A DNA stretch of 64,000 bases from Actinomadura litoris. Its GTDB lineage: Bacteria > Actinomycetota > Actinomycetes > Streptosporangiales > Streptosporangiaceae. Below the pieces are notes generated by a model. That model had not been told where the DNA came from, did not search any database, and worked only from the letters and a program-made list of their open reading frames with translations. The stretch covers positions 62,001 through 126,000 of the forward strand of contig NZ_WOFH01000015.1 of assembly GCF_009733595.1 (NCBI RefSeq). The letters are read 5' to 3'. How positions within the stretch are numbered: the first letter of the stretch is position 1; each line of letters begins with the position of its first letter. The translations under genes and the position numbers were made by a program. Positions 18,522 through 27,836 of this stretch are shown in pieces.

Positions 18522-20180
18522 TCACTTCAGGGGCGGGGTACTCACCGGTGGTCGGCGGTGATGGGTCGCCTGCTCGTAGGCGAACCCCAGTCCGAGAAGT
18601 TTCGGCTCGCTGAACGGCCGTCCCAGCAGTTCGACTCCCACCGGCATGCCGTCGGGCGTGAACCCAGCCGGGACCGTCAGGGCGGGGAATCCGGTGTTGG
18701 CGGCGAGGGCGCAGCTCTTGAGGTTCACCTGGGGCTGCCCGATCAGCGCGGCGGGCTGGGAGACCGCCGGGTAGGCCAGGGCGTCCAAGTCGTATCGCTT
18801 CAGCAGCAGGTGGAGCAGCCGTTGCGCCTCTCTGCGCCGTGCCAAACGTTGGTGGTAGGCCTTCTGCGGACCGGTGGAGGTGCCCAGCCGTTCCTTGAGC
18901 CGCTTCAGGACCGTGGGCGTGACCTGCCCAGAGGTGACGATGTCGGCCAGGGTGACGATGTCGGTCGGCGGCTCCAGGCGGGCCAGCGAGCGCGGGAACC
19001 GCGAGCCCGGCGCCGCCAGGTAGCGGTTGAGGTCGCGCTCCGTCTCGTCGGCGAACACGCTGGAACCGTCCACCGCCGACATCAGCTCGGGCTGGGCGGG
19101 CAGCTCGACGATGGTCGCGCCGCGCGCCGCCATGTCCGCGGTGGCCGTCCGGACCAGCGCCGACGTCGCCTGCGCGGGCTTCGTCGTGCCGAAGTAGTCG
19201 GTGAACACGCCGATGCGAGCGTGGGTCAGGGCGGTGCCGTTCAGGGCGGTGCCGTTCAGGGCGGCGGTGTAGGTGCGGGGGATCCGTCCGATGGACGCCT
19301 TGGTGGACGGGTCGTCCGGGTCATACCCGGCGGTCGCGTCCAGGATCAGGGCGATGTCGCCGACCGACTTGGCGATCGGGCCGCCGACATCTTGCGTGGC
19401 GGACAGGGGCGCGATGCCGTCGCGGCTGGACAGCCCCAGGCTCGGCCGTAGACCGACCAGGCTGTTGTGCGCCGCCGGGCTGCGGATGGAACCGCAGGTG
19501 TCCGAGCCCAGGCCGGCCGCGCCGAAGCCCGACGCGACACCGGCGCCCGTGCCGCCGCTGGAGCCGCCCGGGTTGCGGGTCTGGTCGTAGGGGTTGCGGG
19601 TCTGCCCGCCGAGGGAGCTGATGGTCTCGACACCGGCGGCGAACTCATGGAGGTTGGTCTTGGCGACGATGATCGCGCCTGCCGCGCGCAGCCGCGCGAC
19701 CTGCTCGGCGTCGGCGGCGGTGCGCCAGTGCCGCAGCGCCAGCGAGCCGCTGGTGGTGGGCAGGTCCTCGGTGTCGTAGTTGTCCTTGATCAGGAGCGGG
19801 ATGCCGTGCAGCGGACCGCGGACGTGTCCCCGTCGGCGTTCGGCGTCGAGCCGGGCGGCATCGGCGATCGCCATGGGATCCCGGCGGATGACCGCGTTGA
19901 CACCGGGCTGGTCGGCGTATGCCTCTTCATAGGCGTCGATGCGCGCCTGATAGGCCCTGACGAGTTTCACCGAGGTGACCCGACCGCTCGCGAGCAGTCC
20001 GCGTAATCCGGTGGCGTCCATGTTCACCACCCACCTGCCGACGTCGGCCGGTGTCGTCCGGTCGCCGGCGGCAACGCCGCCCGTCGCCGCACCGACCGCG
20101 ACCATGGGCGGCGTCAGGACGACGATACCGGCTGCCAGGGCCGCCGCCGGGGCGCGCAGATTCCGCCTTCGCCTTGCCAC
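18522..20180 (-). CDS. Secreted amidase of the amidase-signature family
   Basis: 552 residues from GTG 20180, chosen because GAGGAGG lies 5 bases upstream. A basic start followed by a hydrophobic Ala-rich stretch (about 8-38) is a signal peptide, so it is exported. The AS domain carries the Ser-cisSer-Lys triad: Lys about 132 (LLIKDNYDT), the GGSSGG motif at about 205-210, and the nucleophile Ser about 231 in SDTCGSIRSPA. It hydrolyses an amide or related bond outside the cell; substrate unknown. A 12-base direct repeat near 19230-19260 encodes the duplicated peptide LNGTA LNGTA. Stands alone. Confidence 0.88.
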   Translation of the reverse strand: MARRRRNLRAPAAALAAGIVVLTPPMVAVGAATGGVAAGDRTTPADVGRWVVNMDATGLRGLLASGRVTSVKLVRAYQARIDAYEEAYADQPGVNAVIRRDPMAIADAARLDAERRRGHVRGPLHGIPLLIKDNYDTEDLPTTSGSLALRHWRTAADAEQVARLRAAGAIIVAKTNLHEFAAGVETISSLGGQTRNPYDQTRNPGGSSGGTGAGVASGFGAAGLGSDTCGSIRSPAAHNSLVGLRPSLGLSSRDGIAPLSATQDVGGPIAKSVGDIALILDATAGYDPDDPSTKASIGRIPRTYTAALNGTALNGTALTHARIGVFTDYFGTTKPAQATSALVRTATADMAARGATIVELPAQPELMSAVDGSSVFADETERDLNRYLAAPGSRFPRSLARLEPPTDIVTLADIVTSGQVTPTVLKRLKERLGTSTGPQKAYHQRLARRREAQRLLHLLLKRYDLDALAYPAVSQPAALIGQPQVNLKSCALAANTGFPALTVPAGFTPDGMPVGVELLGRPFSEPKLLGLGFAYEQATHHRRPPVSTPPLK

Positions 20181-20381
20181 ATCGGCCTCCTCGGCGCCGA
20201 TCGGCGCCTCGACGCACAACACGGACGACCGTTCGACCCTGCCGATCACGACCGGCCGCTGGCGGGGCCGCCTTGATTATCGCCCGGGGCAATCCGCGCG
20301 GCTACCCACCAGGGCGCTGTCTGCACAGCCGGTTATTCACCCGCCCCGACGACAACGCCACCCCGAACCGGTCCCGTTATA
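20181..20381. other. Amidase upstream region
   Basis: Contains the amidase promoter. No gene supported. Confidence 0.35.
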
Positions 20382-20507
20382 TGTGACACCGAACGCGAGG
20401 GCTTCCGCGTCCCGGCGATCGTCCAGTTCTTCTATGTCCGCCGCACCGCCGGTGAACAGGAACTGCGGGCCCGGCTCGCCCTCAGCGGGCAGCGGGTCGG
20501 CCGGTAG
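20382..20507 (+). pseudogene. Short orphan C-terminal gene fragment
   Basis: A 41-codon stretch (RVPAIVQFFYVRRTAGEQ, then LRARLALSGQRVGR-stop) reads like the natural C-terminus of a cytoplasmic protein, but it has no start codon or upstream continuation. Possibly the tail of a deleted gene. Family not recognised. The remaining sequence to 20958 shows no other supported feature. Confidence 0.25.
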
Positions 20508-20958
20508 GCCATGCGCACCCTTCCGGCAGGGCTCGTCCTGGCTGTGGTTGGAATACGTCCTGCCCCACGGCCTGTCCCGGATGCCCGGCAGACGCCCCCG
20601 GCTTCACCCCGCACTTCGACCGAGGACCCGTGACCGCGCTCGACGGCGATGGCCGGTAGTGGGAGATCGGTGTCCTCGGTCACGGCGGCGGCCAGGAGTC
20701 GCCGAGTAGAACCGCGCCTACTGCAACAGCGCCCCGGTCCCGGCTTTCGCCAGGCCCCGTCCTCGCTTACCGGATCCCACTGATCAGCCGACCCTGACCA
20801 CCCGACCTCCCCCTAGCGAGGGTGCTCCTACGTCGGCGATGGGGCCTCAGAGGACCCGGACCTGATCGCCGGAGTTGCTGCTGGGACCGCGCGGTGCCGC
20901 GTGTCCGAGGTGGCTCCTTGGGTGGGCGGTCCAGGGAGCGGCAAAGCGGCGTGGGCTG

Positions 20959-21651
20959 TCATGTGTGAGCGGTACGAGGACGGGTGCGCGGCATCAAGGC
21001 CGCAGCGGCCACCAGCCATACTGTGCCGCCGAACCGGACGACGGGCAGGAGATAGCTGAAGCCGGACGCCAGCAGGGTGAGCGCGGAGAGCATTCCGACG
21101 GCGGCGAGGACGAGCCCCGTCCAGGCAAGGGCACGCGGCAGAAGGCCGGCCAGCAGGCCCGGCACGGAGATCCCGGCGACGAGCAAGGCGAACGTCACCG
21201 CGTAGCCGGGGCCGCCGGACACGAACGACAGGTCGGCCAGGGCGCGTGCGAGTGCGGAGTCGGCGTCCGCCGGGAGCCTGCCTCCCGTCCAGGCGGTCAT
21301 GGCGCTGATGGTCAGCGCGATCGTCGCCAGAACTCCACCGACCAAGGCGATCGCGGAGCCTGGCGCGGTGATGCCCAGCGCGCGCAACCGGCGGTAGAGG
21401 ACGGCCGATGAGATCGCCAGGGGCACCGCGGCGGAGAAGAGCAGGAAGGTGCCGACCTTGATCGTGGTGCGGTGCGCATCGGCGTACTTCAGGACGTCGA
21501 GTCCCGAGGCGTCCGGGTGGGGGGTGGAGCGGCTGGCGACGACGTAGGCGACGGTCAGCGCGGCGAAGGCCAGGACGGGCGCCAGCAGCGGCGGACCCGA
21601 CTGCGGACGCCGGGCGGCCGCGGCCGGACGTGGGGAGGAAGTGGTGGACAT
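20959..21651 (-). CDS. Integral membrane protein, DUF4386-like
   Basis: 230 residues from the ATG at 21651. There are six hydrophobic helices (for example LLAPVLAFAALTVAYVV, FLLFSAAVPLAISSAVLY, ALVGGVLATIALTISAM), with a hydrophilic loop after the first containing YADAHRTTIKVG, a layout seen in DUF4386-type proteins. The N-terminal open frame extends far upstream but into the MarR coding region on the other strand and is a shadow. It is divergent from a MarR regulator with an 80-base spacer holding a palindrome, so it is the likely target of that regulator. Function unknown. Confidence 0.72.
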   Translation of the reverse strand: MSTTSSPRPAAAARRPQSGPPLLAPVLAFAALTVAYVVASRSTPHPDASGLDVLKYADAHRTTIKVGTFLLFSAAVPLAISSAVLYRRLRALGITAPGSAIALVGGVLATIALTISAMTAWTGGRLPADADSALARALADLSFVSGGPGYAVTFALLVAGISVPGLLAGLLPRALAWTGLVLAAVGMLSALTLLASGFSYLLPVVRFGGTVWLVAAAALMPRTRPRTAHT

Positions 21652-21666
21652 GGTCGATGCTCCTCG

Positions 21667-21708
21667 ATCGTTCCTATACAGCGGATAATGATTACACTGT
21701 AGAACGAT
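21667..21708. promoter_or_regulatory. Nested inverted repeats, probable MarR operator
   Basis: An outer pair ATCGTTC ... GAACGAT (21667-21673, 21702-21708) encloses an inner pair TACAGCG ... CACTGTA (21677-21683, 21695-21701) around an AT-rich centre. It lies in the 80-base spacer between divergent MarR and membrane-protein genes and should cover both promoters. Confidence 0.6.
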
Positions 21709-21731
21709 TGTCAAGCAGGTATGATGTACCC

Positions 21732-22292
21732 ATGAGCACGAATGCTGTGGGTGGCGGGCCCGGCCCCCAGGGAGGGGCGGCCTTCCTGCTGGCTCAGCTC
21801 GGGGCGCACGCAGCCGGCCGGTTCGCGGAACGGATCGACGGGCTCGATCTGACTCCCGCGCAGGCGGGCCTCCTGCGCTTGGTTGCCGACACTCCCGGAC
21901 GGAGCCAGCGCGAACTCGCCGACGCCCTCGGGATGCCGCCGAGCCGATTCGTCCCGTTCGCCGACGAACTGGAGGAACGCGGGTTGATCGAGCGGCGGCG
22001 GAACCCCCGGGATCGGCGCCTGTACGCACTGCACCTGACCGACTCAGGCGTCGCACTGCTGGCCGAGCTCCGCGAGGCCGCCGCCGCTCACGAGCAGCAG
22101 ATCTGCCAGGCGCTGTCCCCGGACGAACGCCGGCAGTTGCGCACGCTGCTTGGGCGCGTCGCCGAGCAGCAGGGGCTCACGCCCGGAATCCATCCGGGCT
22201 ACCGGTGGATCCGTCCCGACCGGACACACCGCCCCCGCGACCCGCGCCCTCCCGAGACTCCACCGACGCCCGACCCGAACGGAAGTGCGTAG
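21732..22292 (+). CDS. MarR-family transcriptional regulator
   Basis: 186 residues from ATG 21732. The winged helix has the MarR pattern: LDLTPAQAGLLRLVADTPG, then SQRELADALGMPPSRFVPFADELEERGLI, then the wing ERRRNPRDRRLYALHLTDSG at about 85-105. Flanking helices form the dimer interface. The Pro/Arg-rich tail (about 155-186) is unusual and probably disordered. It is divergent from a membrane-protein gene across a palindrome, which fits classic MarR control of itself and that gene. Confidence 0.87.
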   Translation: MSTNAVGGGPGPQGGAAFLLAQLGAHAAGRFAERIDGLDLTPAQAGLLRLVADTPGRSQRELADALGMPPSRFVPFADELEERGLIERRRNPRDRRLYALHLTDSGVALLAELREAAAAHEQQICQALSPDERRQLRTLLGRVAEQQGLTPGIHPGYRWIRPDRTHRPRDPRPPETPPTPDPNGSA

Positions 22293-22397
22293 AACGCGCG
22301 AGGTGACACCCGTGAGGACAGGCAGCGGCCATGATCGACACCCGCCAAACACTGGTCTCCGACCCGCCTGAAACGTTGACCGAGCGGAGCGAAACAG

Positions 22398-23253
22398 GTG
22401 CCACAGATAACGCAGCACACGGTCACGGTCAATGGCATCGCCATGCATGTGACCGAGGCCGGGGAGGGTTCTGCGGTCGTACCGCTGCACGGCTTCCCGG
22501 AGCTTGCCTATTCGTGGCGGCACCAAATGGCAGCCCTGGCCGAAGCCGGGTACCGCGCCATCGCCCCTGATATCCGCGGTCACGGACGAACCGACGCCCC
22601 CGTCGGGGTCGAGGCGTACGGAATGCGCACGATGATGGCCGACATCACCGCACTGATGGACGCGCTGGAGGTGTCCGAGGCGGCCATGGTCGGTCACGAT
22701 CAAGGGGCGCTGCTTGCATGGGCGCTGGCCGAGGCACACCCGGAGCGGGTGAGGGCGATCATCGCGCTCGGAGTGCCCTACCACCCCAAGCCGCCGATGC
22801 CGCTGACGCAGATGCTGGCCGAACACAACCCAGGCAGATTCAATGTCGTGAACTACTTCCAGCAGCCACGAGTACCAGAACAAGAGCTGGAAGCCGACGT
22901 GCGCGCCACGCTGCTGAGGGTGTTCGCCGCCCAGTCCGGCGATGCCGAGCCGGACCTGGTGCCGAGATGGCTCACCGGCACCCCCGCCGGTGCGGGATTC
23001 CTCGACGCGCTGCCGATGCTCCCGCTCGATCAAGGTGCCGGTCCTTCTCGTCGTCGGGGACCACGACCGATATTGCACCGCCGAGGTCTGCACCCCTGCC
23101 ACGATGCTGGCCCACGAGCGGCCGTACTACTCCGACAAGGCGAACCTCAGGGTCATCGTCGTCCCGCACAGCGGCCACAACGTGCAACTGCACAAGAGCG
23201 CGCCCAGGACGAACGCGGAGATCCTTACCTGGATCAAAGGTGCGGTGTCCTAG
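22398..23253 (+). pseudogene. Frameshifted alpha/beta hydrolase (epoxide hydrolase-like)
   Basis: From GTG 22398 the frame encodes the N-terminal fold: oxyanion segment PLHGFPELAYSWRHQ, DIRGHGRTDAP, and nucleophile elbow VGHDQG (Asp about residue 99), which marks epoxide hydrolase or dehalogenase rather than Ser esterase. Near 23020 the sense continuation jumps to another frame: SIKVPVLLVVGDHD, then HSGHNVQLH with the catalytic His, to a stop at 23253. The unshifted frame would end with an unrelated tail at 23279. The joined protein also looks shorter than usual in the cap region (before SIKVP), so more than a single base may be missing. Confidence 0.7.
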
Positions 23254-23380
23254 TACCGCGACAGACATCGTTCATCTGATCAGCGGAGGGCACGTGCGGC
23301 GCATCCAGCCGAGCGAGCGAAGCCCGAAGGCGCTCCCGACCCTACGCCGCACCGTTTCTGGATAGCCGAACGCGGCATGT

Positions 23381-23417
23381 TCGAGGGCCCTCTCCGGTGG
23401 CCGGAGAGGGCCCTCGA
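23381..23417. terminator. Strong bidirectional hairpin terminator
   Basis: A perfect 17-bp stem (TCGAGGGCCCTCTCCGG at 23381-23397 and its complement at 23401-23417) with a TGG loop. It sits between two convergent genes (hydrolase relic, plus strand; small membrane protein, minus strand) and should stop transcription from both sides. Confidence 0.75.
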
Positions 23418-23470
23418 TTACCGAACGTTCAGCCACCGGTCGCCGACCGCGCCGCGTCCCATTCGCCGCA

Positions 23471-23698
23471 CTAGCGGTTCCTTTCCGCGCGTCTCACAAC
23501 CCAGAAGATGCGGCCCGTGACCCCGAACGCGAGTACTCCGGCAAGGAGGCAGACCGTCGCGATGGTCCAGTCCCCGGCGGATACTCCGGTCCAGATCAGT
23601 GTCGCCTCGACGAGCGAGACGATACCGACGGCCGCGATCGGCGCCACGCCCTTGTAGAGCATGGAGCGCGGAGGACGAGGCGTTCTCTCTGGTGGCAT
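23471..23698 (-). CDS. Small two-helix membrane protein downstream of the RHS gene
   Basis: 75 residues with two hydrophobic helices (GVAPIAAVGIVSLVEATLIW and ATVCLLAGVLAFGVTG), short basic ends and no signal cleavage site. The ATG has GGAAGAGA a few bases upstream and starts 11 bases after the RHS stop codon, so the two genes are co-transcribed. Small membrane proteins in this position can be immunity proteins of polymorphic toxins, but here that is inference only; the RHS tail is not a known toxin. Confidence 0.68.
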   Translation of the reverse strand: MPPERTPRPPRSMLYKGVAPIAAVGIVSLVEATLIWTGVSAGDWTIATVCLLAGVLAFGVTGRIFWVVRRAERNR

Positions 23699-23709
23699 TC
23701 TTCTCTTCC

Positions 23710-26700
23710 TTAGGGCAGCGTCAGGGCGTTCTTCCCGAGGTACTGGCTGCTGGCCACCCCGGCGACACATCCGGTGACGGCGACGCCGGCCGCGATCTCC
23801 GGTGCGGCTTCGGGGGCCATGGCGCTGATGTACAACTCGGCCGGCGCGGCGGCTTCGGTGAGGGCCTCCGCGCCGCCCCAGCAGGCTGCGGCAGCGCCGG
23901 CGATCTTGGTTCCGACGCTCAGGGCCGAGCTGAGGAAGCTCTGTCCGGTGGGGTCGACGTTGTTGGTGGGGTCGTCTCCGGAGTAGGCGTAGCGGTTGGC
24001 GTTGCCGGGGTCTCCGATGGCGTTGATGGCGTCCTGCTGGGTGAAGCGGCCTCGGCCGGTGTCGTAGTAGCGTCGGCCGAGTTTGAGCAGCCCGGTGTTG
24101 GGCTCCTGGAAGCCGCCGGTGTAGCGGATGAGGTTGATGGCGGCCTGCCAGCCGGTGTCGGCGGTCGTCTCGCCGTAGGGGCCGTAGGTGTAGGCGGCGG
24201 CCTGGTTCCCCGACGGGGAGACGATCGAGGTGGTGGAGCCGAGGCCGTCGGTGCCGAAGGCGTAGGGGTTGGACCCGTCGGAGTAGCCGAGCGGGGTGCC
24301 GGTGCTGTCGTGGATCATCCACACCGAGGTGCTGCCGTTGGAGTAGGACAGGATCCCCGCGCTCGTCGCGCCCGTGCGTCCGTAGACGAGGGCGGCGCCC
24401 TTCGCCGTGACCATCTCGGCTTGGTCGGTGCCCGCGTAGGTGATGGGGATCGTGGTGGTGCCCTTGGTGAGCTGGGTGGTCTGCTCGGCGGCGTTGTAGG
24501 TGCCCTTCAGGCCGCCCGAGCCGGTGGTGGCGGTGAGGTTGCCCGCGGCGTCGTAGCTCTCACCGGCGGTGGTGGCCTGGTTGGCGGAGTTGAACGTCAG
24601 CGACTGGGACTGGGTGCCGTCGGTGGTGACGGTGGTGCGGTTGCCGCGCTCGTCGTAGTCGTAGGTGTAGTCGTGGCCCGCGGTGTTGGTGGCCTTGGTG
24701 AGGCGGTTGCCCTTGTCGTAGGTGTAGTCGCTGATGGTGCCCGACACGTTGTTCTTCGACCATTGCCGCAGCCCGGTGTCGGCGGCCTTCGCGGTGTCGC
24801 ACGAGGTCCCGGTGCCGCGCTTGGAGTAGCAGTACGACACGTCCGAGACGATTTTGGAGTCGTCACTCGCGCGGGTCGTGACGACGCGGGTGATGCGGCC
24901 GGAGTCGTCGTAGCTGTGTTTGGTGTGCATGGACCAAGCGGTGTCGGAGGTCTTGTTGAAGTAGGTGTGGGTGCGGTTGCCGTCGTCGTCGTAGTCGAAT
25001 TCCCACTTCTTGCCCGAGTAGTCGGTCATGCCGGCCAGTAGATTGCGGACGGAGTGGACGTAGTGCAGCGTCCCCGGCTGGCTGAGCTGGTTGACCAGGT
25101 TCCCGGCCGGGTCGTACTGCCAGTCGATCTCCCCGCCGCCGCTGGTGGATTGGCGGGCGGCCATCAGATTGCGCTGGGTGTAGGACCACGTCGTGGTGCC
25201 CGTCGCATCGGTGCGGAGTTTGATGTTCCCGGCCTGGTCGTAGGTGAAGGAGACGGTCGGGGTGCCGTCCGAATAGGCCACGCTCAGGACGCGGTCGTTG
25301 GCGTCGTAGGTGTAGGTCGTCTTCTTTCCGTTGCCGTCGGTCGCGGTGCCCAGCCGACCGTATCCGTCGTAGGTGAAGGTTTTCTTCTTCAAGGTGTTGC
25401 CGGTGGGCGGAGTGACCGAGGTGAGCTGGTGGTCGCCGTCATAGCCGTAAACGGAGTCGTTGGAGCCGTTGCCCGGGTCGGTGGAGTTCTTGACGGTGCC
25501 GTCGGAGTTGTAGGTGACCTTGGCTTCGGCGGCGAGCGCGTTCTTGGCCGAGTTCAGGTTTCCGGGCCCGTCGTAGGTGAACGCGGTGGAGTTGCCCTGG
25601 GTGTCGGATCCGGCCGAGGGCTGGTAGGCGGCCGTCGGGTTCTGGCTGGTGGGCGCGTTGCCGTAGGTCAGCGACGCCGACGCTCCCGTCGGGGAGGCGG
25701 ACCTGGTCTGCGATTCGCCGTTGTTGGCGCCGAAGGTGTTGCTGGTCAACCCCTGGTTACCGTTCTGGAAGGAGGCGATGTCGCTGAACGGGGTGTAGCT
25801 CCTGGAACGGGTCTTGCCGGCCGGGTCGACGGCCTTGGTGACCCGGTCGTTGTCGTTGAGGGTGTAGGTGGTGTGCGGGACGTCCGCGACGGGCTTGGAC
25901 TGGTCGGTGTTGGGGTCGGCCACCTGCGACTGGGTGTCGGAGGCGTACGCCAGCCTGGTCACCTGGTCGGCGGACTGCCCGACCCGGGTCACCGACAGCA
26001 CCCGGTGATCGCCGTCGTAGGCCAGCCGGGTCACCGCGCCCTTGCCGTTGGTGATGGAGTTCAGGTTGCCCGAGCCGTCGTAGCCGAACTTGGCGACCTC
26101 GCCCGCCGGCTCCTGGATCTGGGTCAGCCGCCCCGATCCGTCGTAGCTGTAGACCGCGATGCGCTCGCCGCCGCCGGTCTCGTCCTGGGTGTAGGAGGTG
26201 ATGCGGACGCCGTTGTAGATCCCGACCTTGATGACCCGGCCGGACGCGGCGCCCTCGGGCTTGTAGGTGATCGTCGAGATGTTGCCAGAGGTGTAGCCGA
26301 AGTCGGTGGTGTTGCCGTTGCGGTCTTCGAGCTTGGTGGGCAGCCCCGAGGCGTTGAAGTACGACCGGGCGCCCGAGCCGTGGTCGGTGTACCTCCACCC
26401 GCCGCCGGACTGGGAGACCAGATCGCCCTTGAACTCCTTGGGCGTGGAATAGCCCGTCCCCGAGACGGTGAACACGCCCGACGTGCCGTCCGGGCCGGTC
26501 ATGGTGACCGAGTCGTCGCCGTTCTTGTACAGCCGCACGTCCTGCCCGAGCCGGGTGCGCCAGCCGGGTGAGATGACGCCGGTGCCCACGCCGGCGGCGT
26601 GCAGCAGGCTGTTGTAGGCCGCGCCGACCGTGACGTTGCCGCCGATCCCCGGCAGCGACATGTCGGTGGTGCGCACCATCGCGTTGCCCGACCCGACATT

Positions 26701-27084
26701 GACCTTCAACTGCAGGTAGTCGGCCAGATCGAACGACAGGAACGTGCCGTTGCGCACCGGACCGATCCCCACCGGCACGGACGCCGCCGCGGCGGGTTTC
26801 GCCGTCGGCCGCCCTGCGTCGCCCGCCCCGGACGGCGCACGTGCGGGGATCTTCGTCCTGGCCGGGTCCCCGACCGTGCCCGGGCTGACCAGCCGGACTC
26901 CCGCCCGCTTCGACGGTCCCAGCTTCGGGGCACCGGCGTGGGGCGAGCCGAGTTCGGGATACAGATGCTGGAACCGGTACGGCTGGGCCGCGGCGGGCGT
27001 CTGCGCCTGAGCGGCGGCGGGTACTCCCAGGCCGGCAAGGGCCAGCGCCGAAACGGCGACACATCTTAAAACACGCTGGGACAT
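23710..27084 (-). CDS. Secreted RHS/YD-repeat protein with a short hydrophobic C-terminal tail
   Basis: 1124 residues from ATG 27084. A Sec signal peptide (residues 1-28, ending AAAQAQT) indicates export. Residues about 100-250 form an N-terminal beta domain. From about 260 to 960 there are many YD repeats (short units such as YDGSGRLTQI, YDANDRVLS, YDAAGNLT) that build a hollow beta shell. The RHS-associated core follows: GRFTQQDAINAIGDP and RYAYSGDDPTNNVDPTGQ, the usual self-cleavage border. After it are only about 76 residues, hydrophobic and Gly/Ala-rich with two Cys, instead of a recognisable nuclease or deaminase. A two-helix membrane protein follows by 11 bases. A role in contact-dependent competition or cell-surface structure is possible; which one is not shown. 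Confidence 0.85.
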   Translation of the reverse strand: MSQRVLRCVAVSALALAGLGVPAAAQAQTPAAAQPYRFQHLYPELGSPHAGAPKLGPSKRAGVRLVSPGTVGDPARTKIPARAPSGAGDAGRPTAKPAAAASVPVGIGPVRNGTFLSFDLADYLQLKVNVGSGNAMVRTTDMSLPGIGGNVTVGAAYNSLLHAAGVGTGVISPGWRTRLGQDVRLYKNGDDSVTMTGPDGTSGVFTVSGTGYSTPKEFKGDLVSQSGGGWRYTDHGSGARSYFNASGLPTKLEDRNGNTTDFGYTSGNISTITYKPEGAASGRVIKVGIYNGVRITSYTQDETGGGERIAVYSYDGSGRLTQIQEPAGEVAKFGYDGSGNLNSITNGKGAVTRLAYDGDHRVLSVTRVGQSADQVTRLAYASDTQSQVADPNTDQSKPVADVPHTTYTLNDNDRVTKAVDPAGKTRSRSYTPFSDIASFQNGNQGLTSNTFGANNGESQTRSASPTGASASLTYGNAPTSQNPTAAYQPSAGSDTQGNSTAFTYDGPGNLNSAKNALAAEAKVTYNSDGTVKNSTDPGNGSNDSVYGYDGDHQLTSVTPPTGNTLKKKTFTYDGYGRLGTATDGNGKKTTYTYDANDRVLSVAYSDGTPTVSFTYDQAGNIKLRTDATGTTTWSYTQRNLMAARQSTSGGGEIDWQYDPAGNLVNQLSQPGTLHYVHSVRNLLAGMTDYSGKKWEFDYDDDGNRTHTYFNKTSDTAWSMHTKHSYDDSGRITRVVTTRASDDSKIVSDVSYCYSKRGTGTSCDTAKAADTGLRQWSKNNVSGTISDYTYDKGNRLTKATNTAGHDYTYDYDERGNRTTVTTDGTQSQSLTFNSANQATTAGESYDAAGNLTATTGSGGLKGTYNAAEQTTQLTKGTTTIPITYAGTDQAEMVTAKGAALVYGRTGATSAGILSYSNGSTSVWMIHDSTGTPLGYSDGSNPYAFGTDGLGSTTSIVSPSGNQAAAYTYGPYGETTADTGWQAAINLIRYTGGFQEPNTGLLKLGRRYYDTGRGRFTQQDAINAIGDPGNANRYAYSGDDPTNNVDPTGQSFLSSALSVGTKIAGAAAACWGGAEALTEAAAPAELYISAMAPEAAPEIAAGVAVTGCVAGVASSQYLGKNALTLP

Positions 27085-27836
27085 GAAGACTTGATCCTTT
27101 CCTGTTGGTAAGCGGACGAGCAGTCGGCCCCTCACCTGACCCAGCACACTTTTCGCGAGCATGGGCATGGCGAGGAGAGTCAATGGCGGCACGCTGCGCC
27201 AGCGAAGAAGGCGGCAGGGCCACCGGGAGAAAAAGGTTCCCGTTTGAAGGTCGAGGGGCGGGAGTAACGGGCGCGGCGGCACGTCGGCATGCAGCCTTAG
27301 AAGCAGGGCGCGTCCCTCACCCGTCCGCACCAGGGAACATGCCCACAAGTCACCCCACCGTAGGGAAGAGGCGACACGAAGTGGTCAGAGCACAAAACAC
27401 GCGCCCCGCCCGTTTCATCTGGACAGGTCCCAGAAGTGCGGAGTCAATAAGAAAACACGGGTCGCGAAGGCCGGACGGAGAGGGACCAGGAGGAGAAGGC
27501 CGTTATATCAGGGGGAGCGAAAAAGCTTGGCAAGATGGGGAGGAACCGCAAAAGCAATAGTCCAGCATCGAACTGGATCAGTAAAGCCTCCTTCTCCGTT
27601 ACGGTCCATGACTAAAAGTGACCGCACTTCCGGCCATACATGGAAAAGCCCACCTCAGCCGCCTGTTTCGGCCTCGCGTCCAACCAGATACAGCCCCGCA
27701 TCGGTCGCCGCGGCCGTGATCGCGGGCGGGTTTCATCCTTCAGATCCCGGCGCTGATTCGTGTAGGCCCGAATAGGGGATCGACCGGGCGGTGGGCCGCT
27801 GGGGAGTCCCCGCGCGGCCCACCGGAACCTCCGCGG
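27085..27836. other. 752-base stretch without a supported gene
   Basis: Upstream region of the RHS gene, then locally AT-richer sequence around 27400-27650. No protein, tRNA or repeat is recognised. Confidence 0.45.

Noticed and set aside
23599-26571. Long plus-strand frames opposite the RHS gene, rich in Val and Gly
   Set aside because: Antisense reflection of the YD repeats; repetitive composition without recognisable folds.
23710-27084. Possible DNA tandem repeat array in the RHS region
   Set aside because: The repetition comes from degenerate YD protein units of varying length; there is no constant-length DNA repeat.
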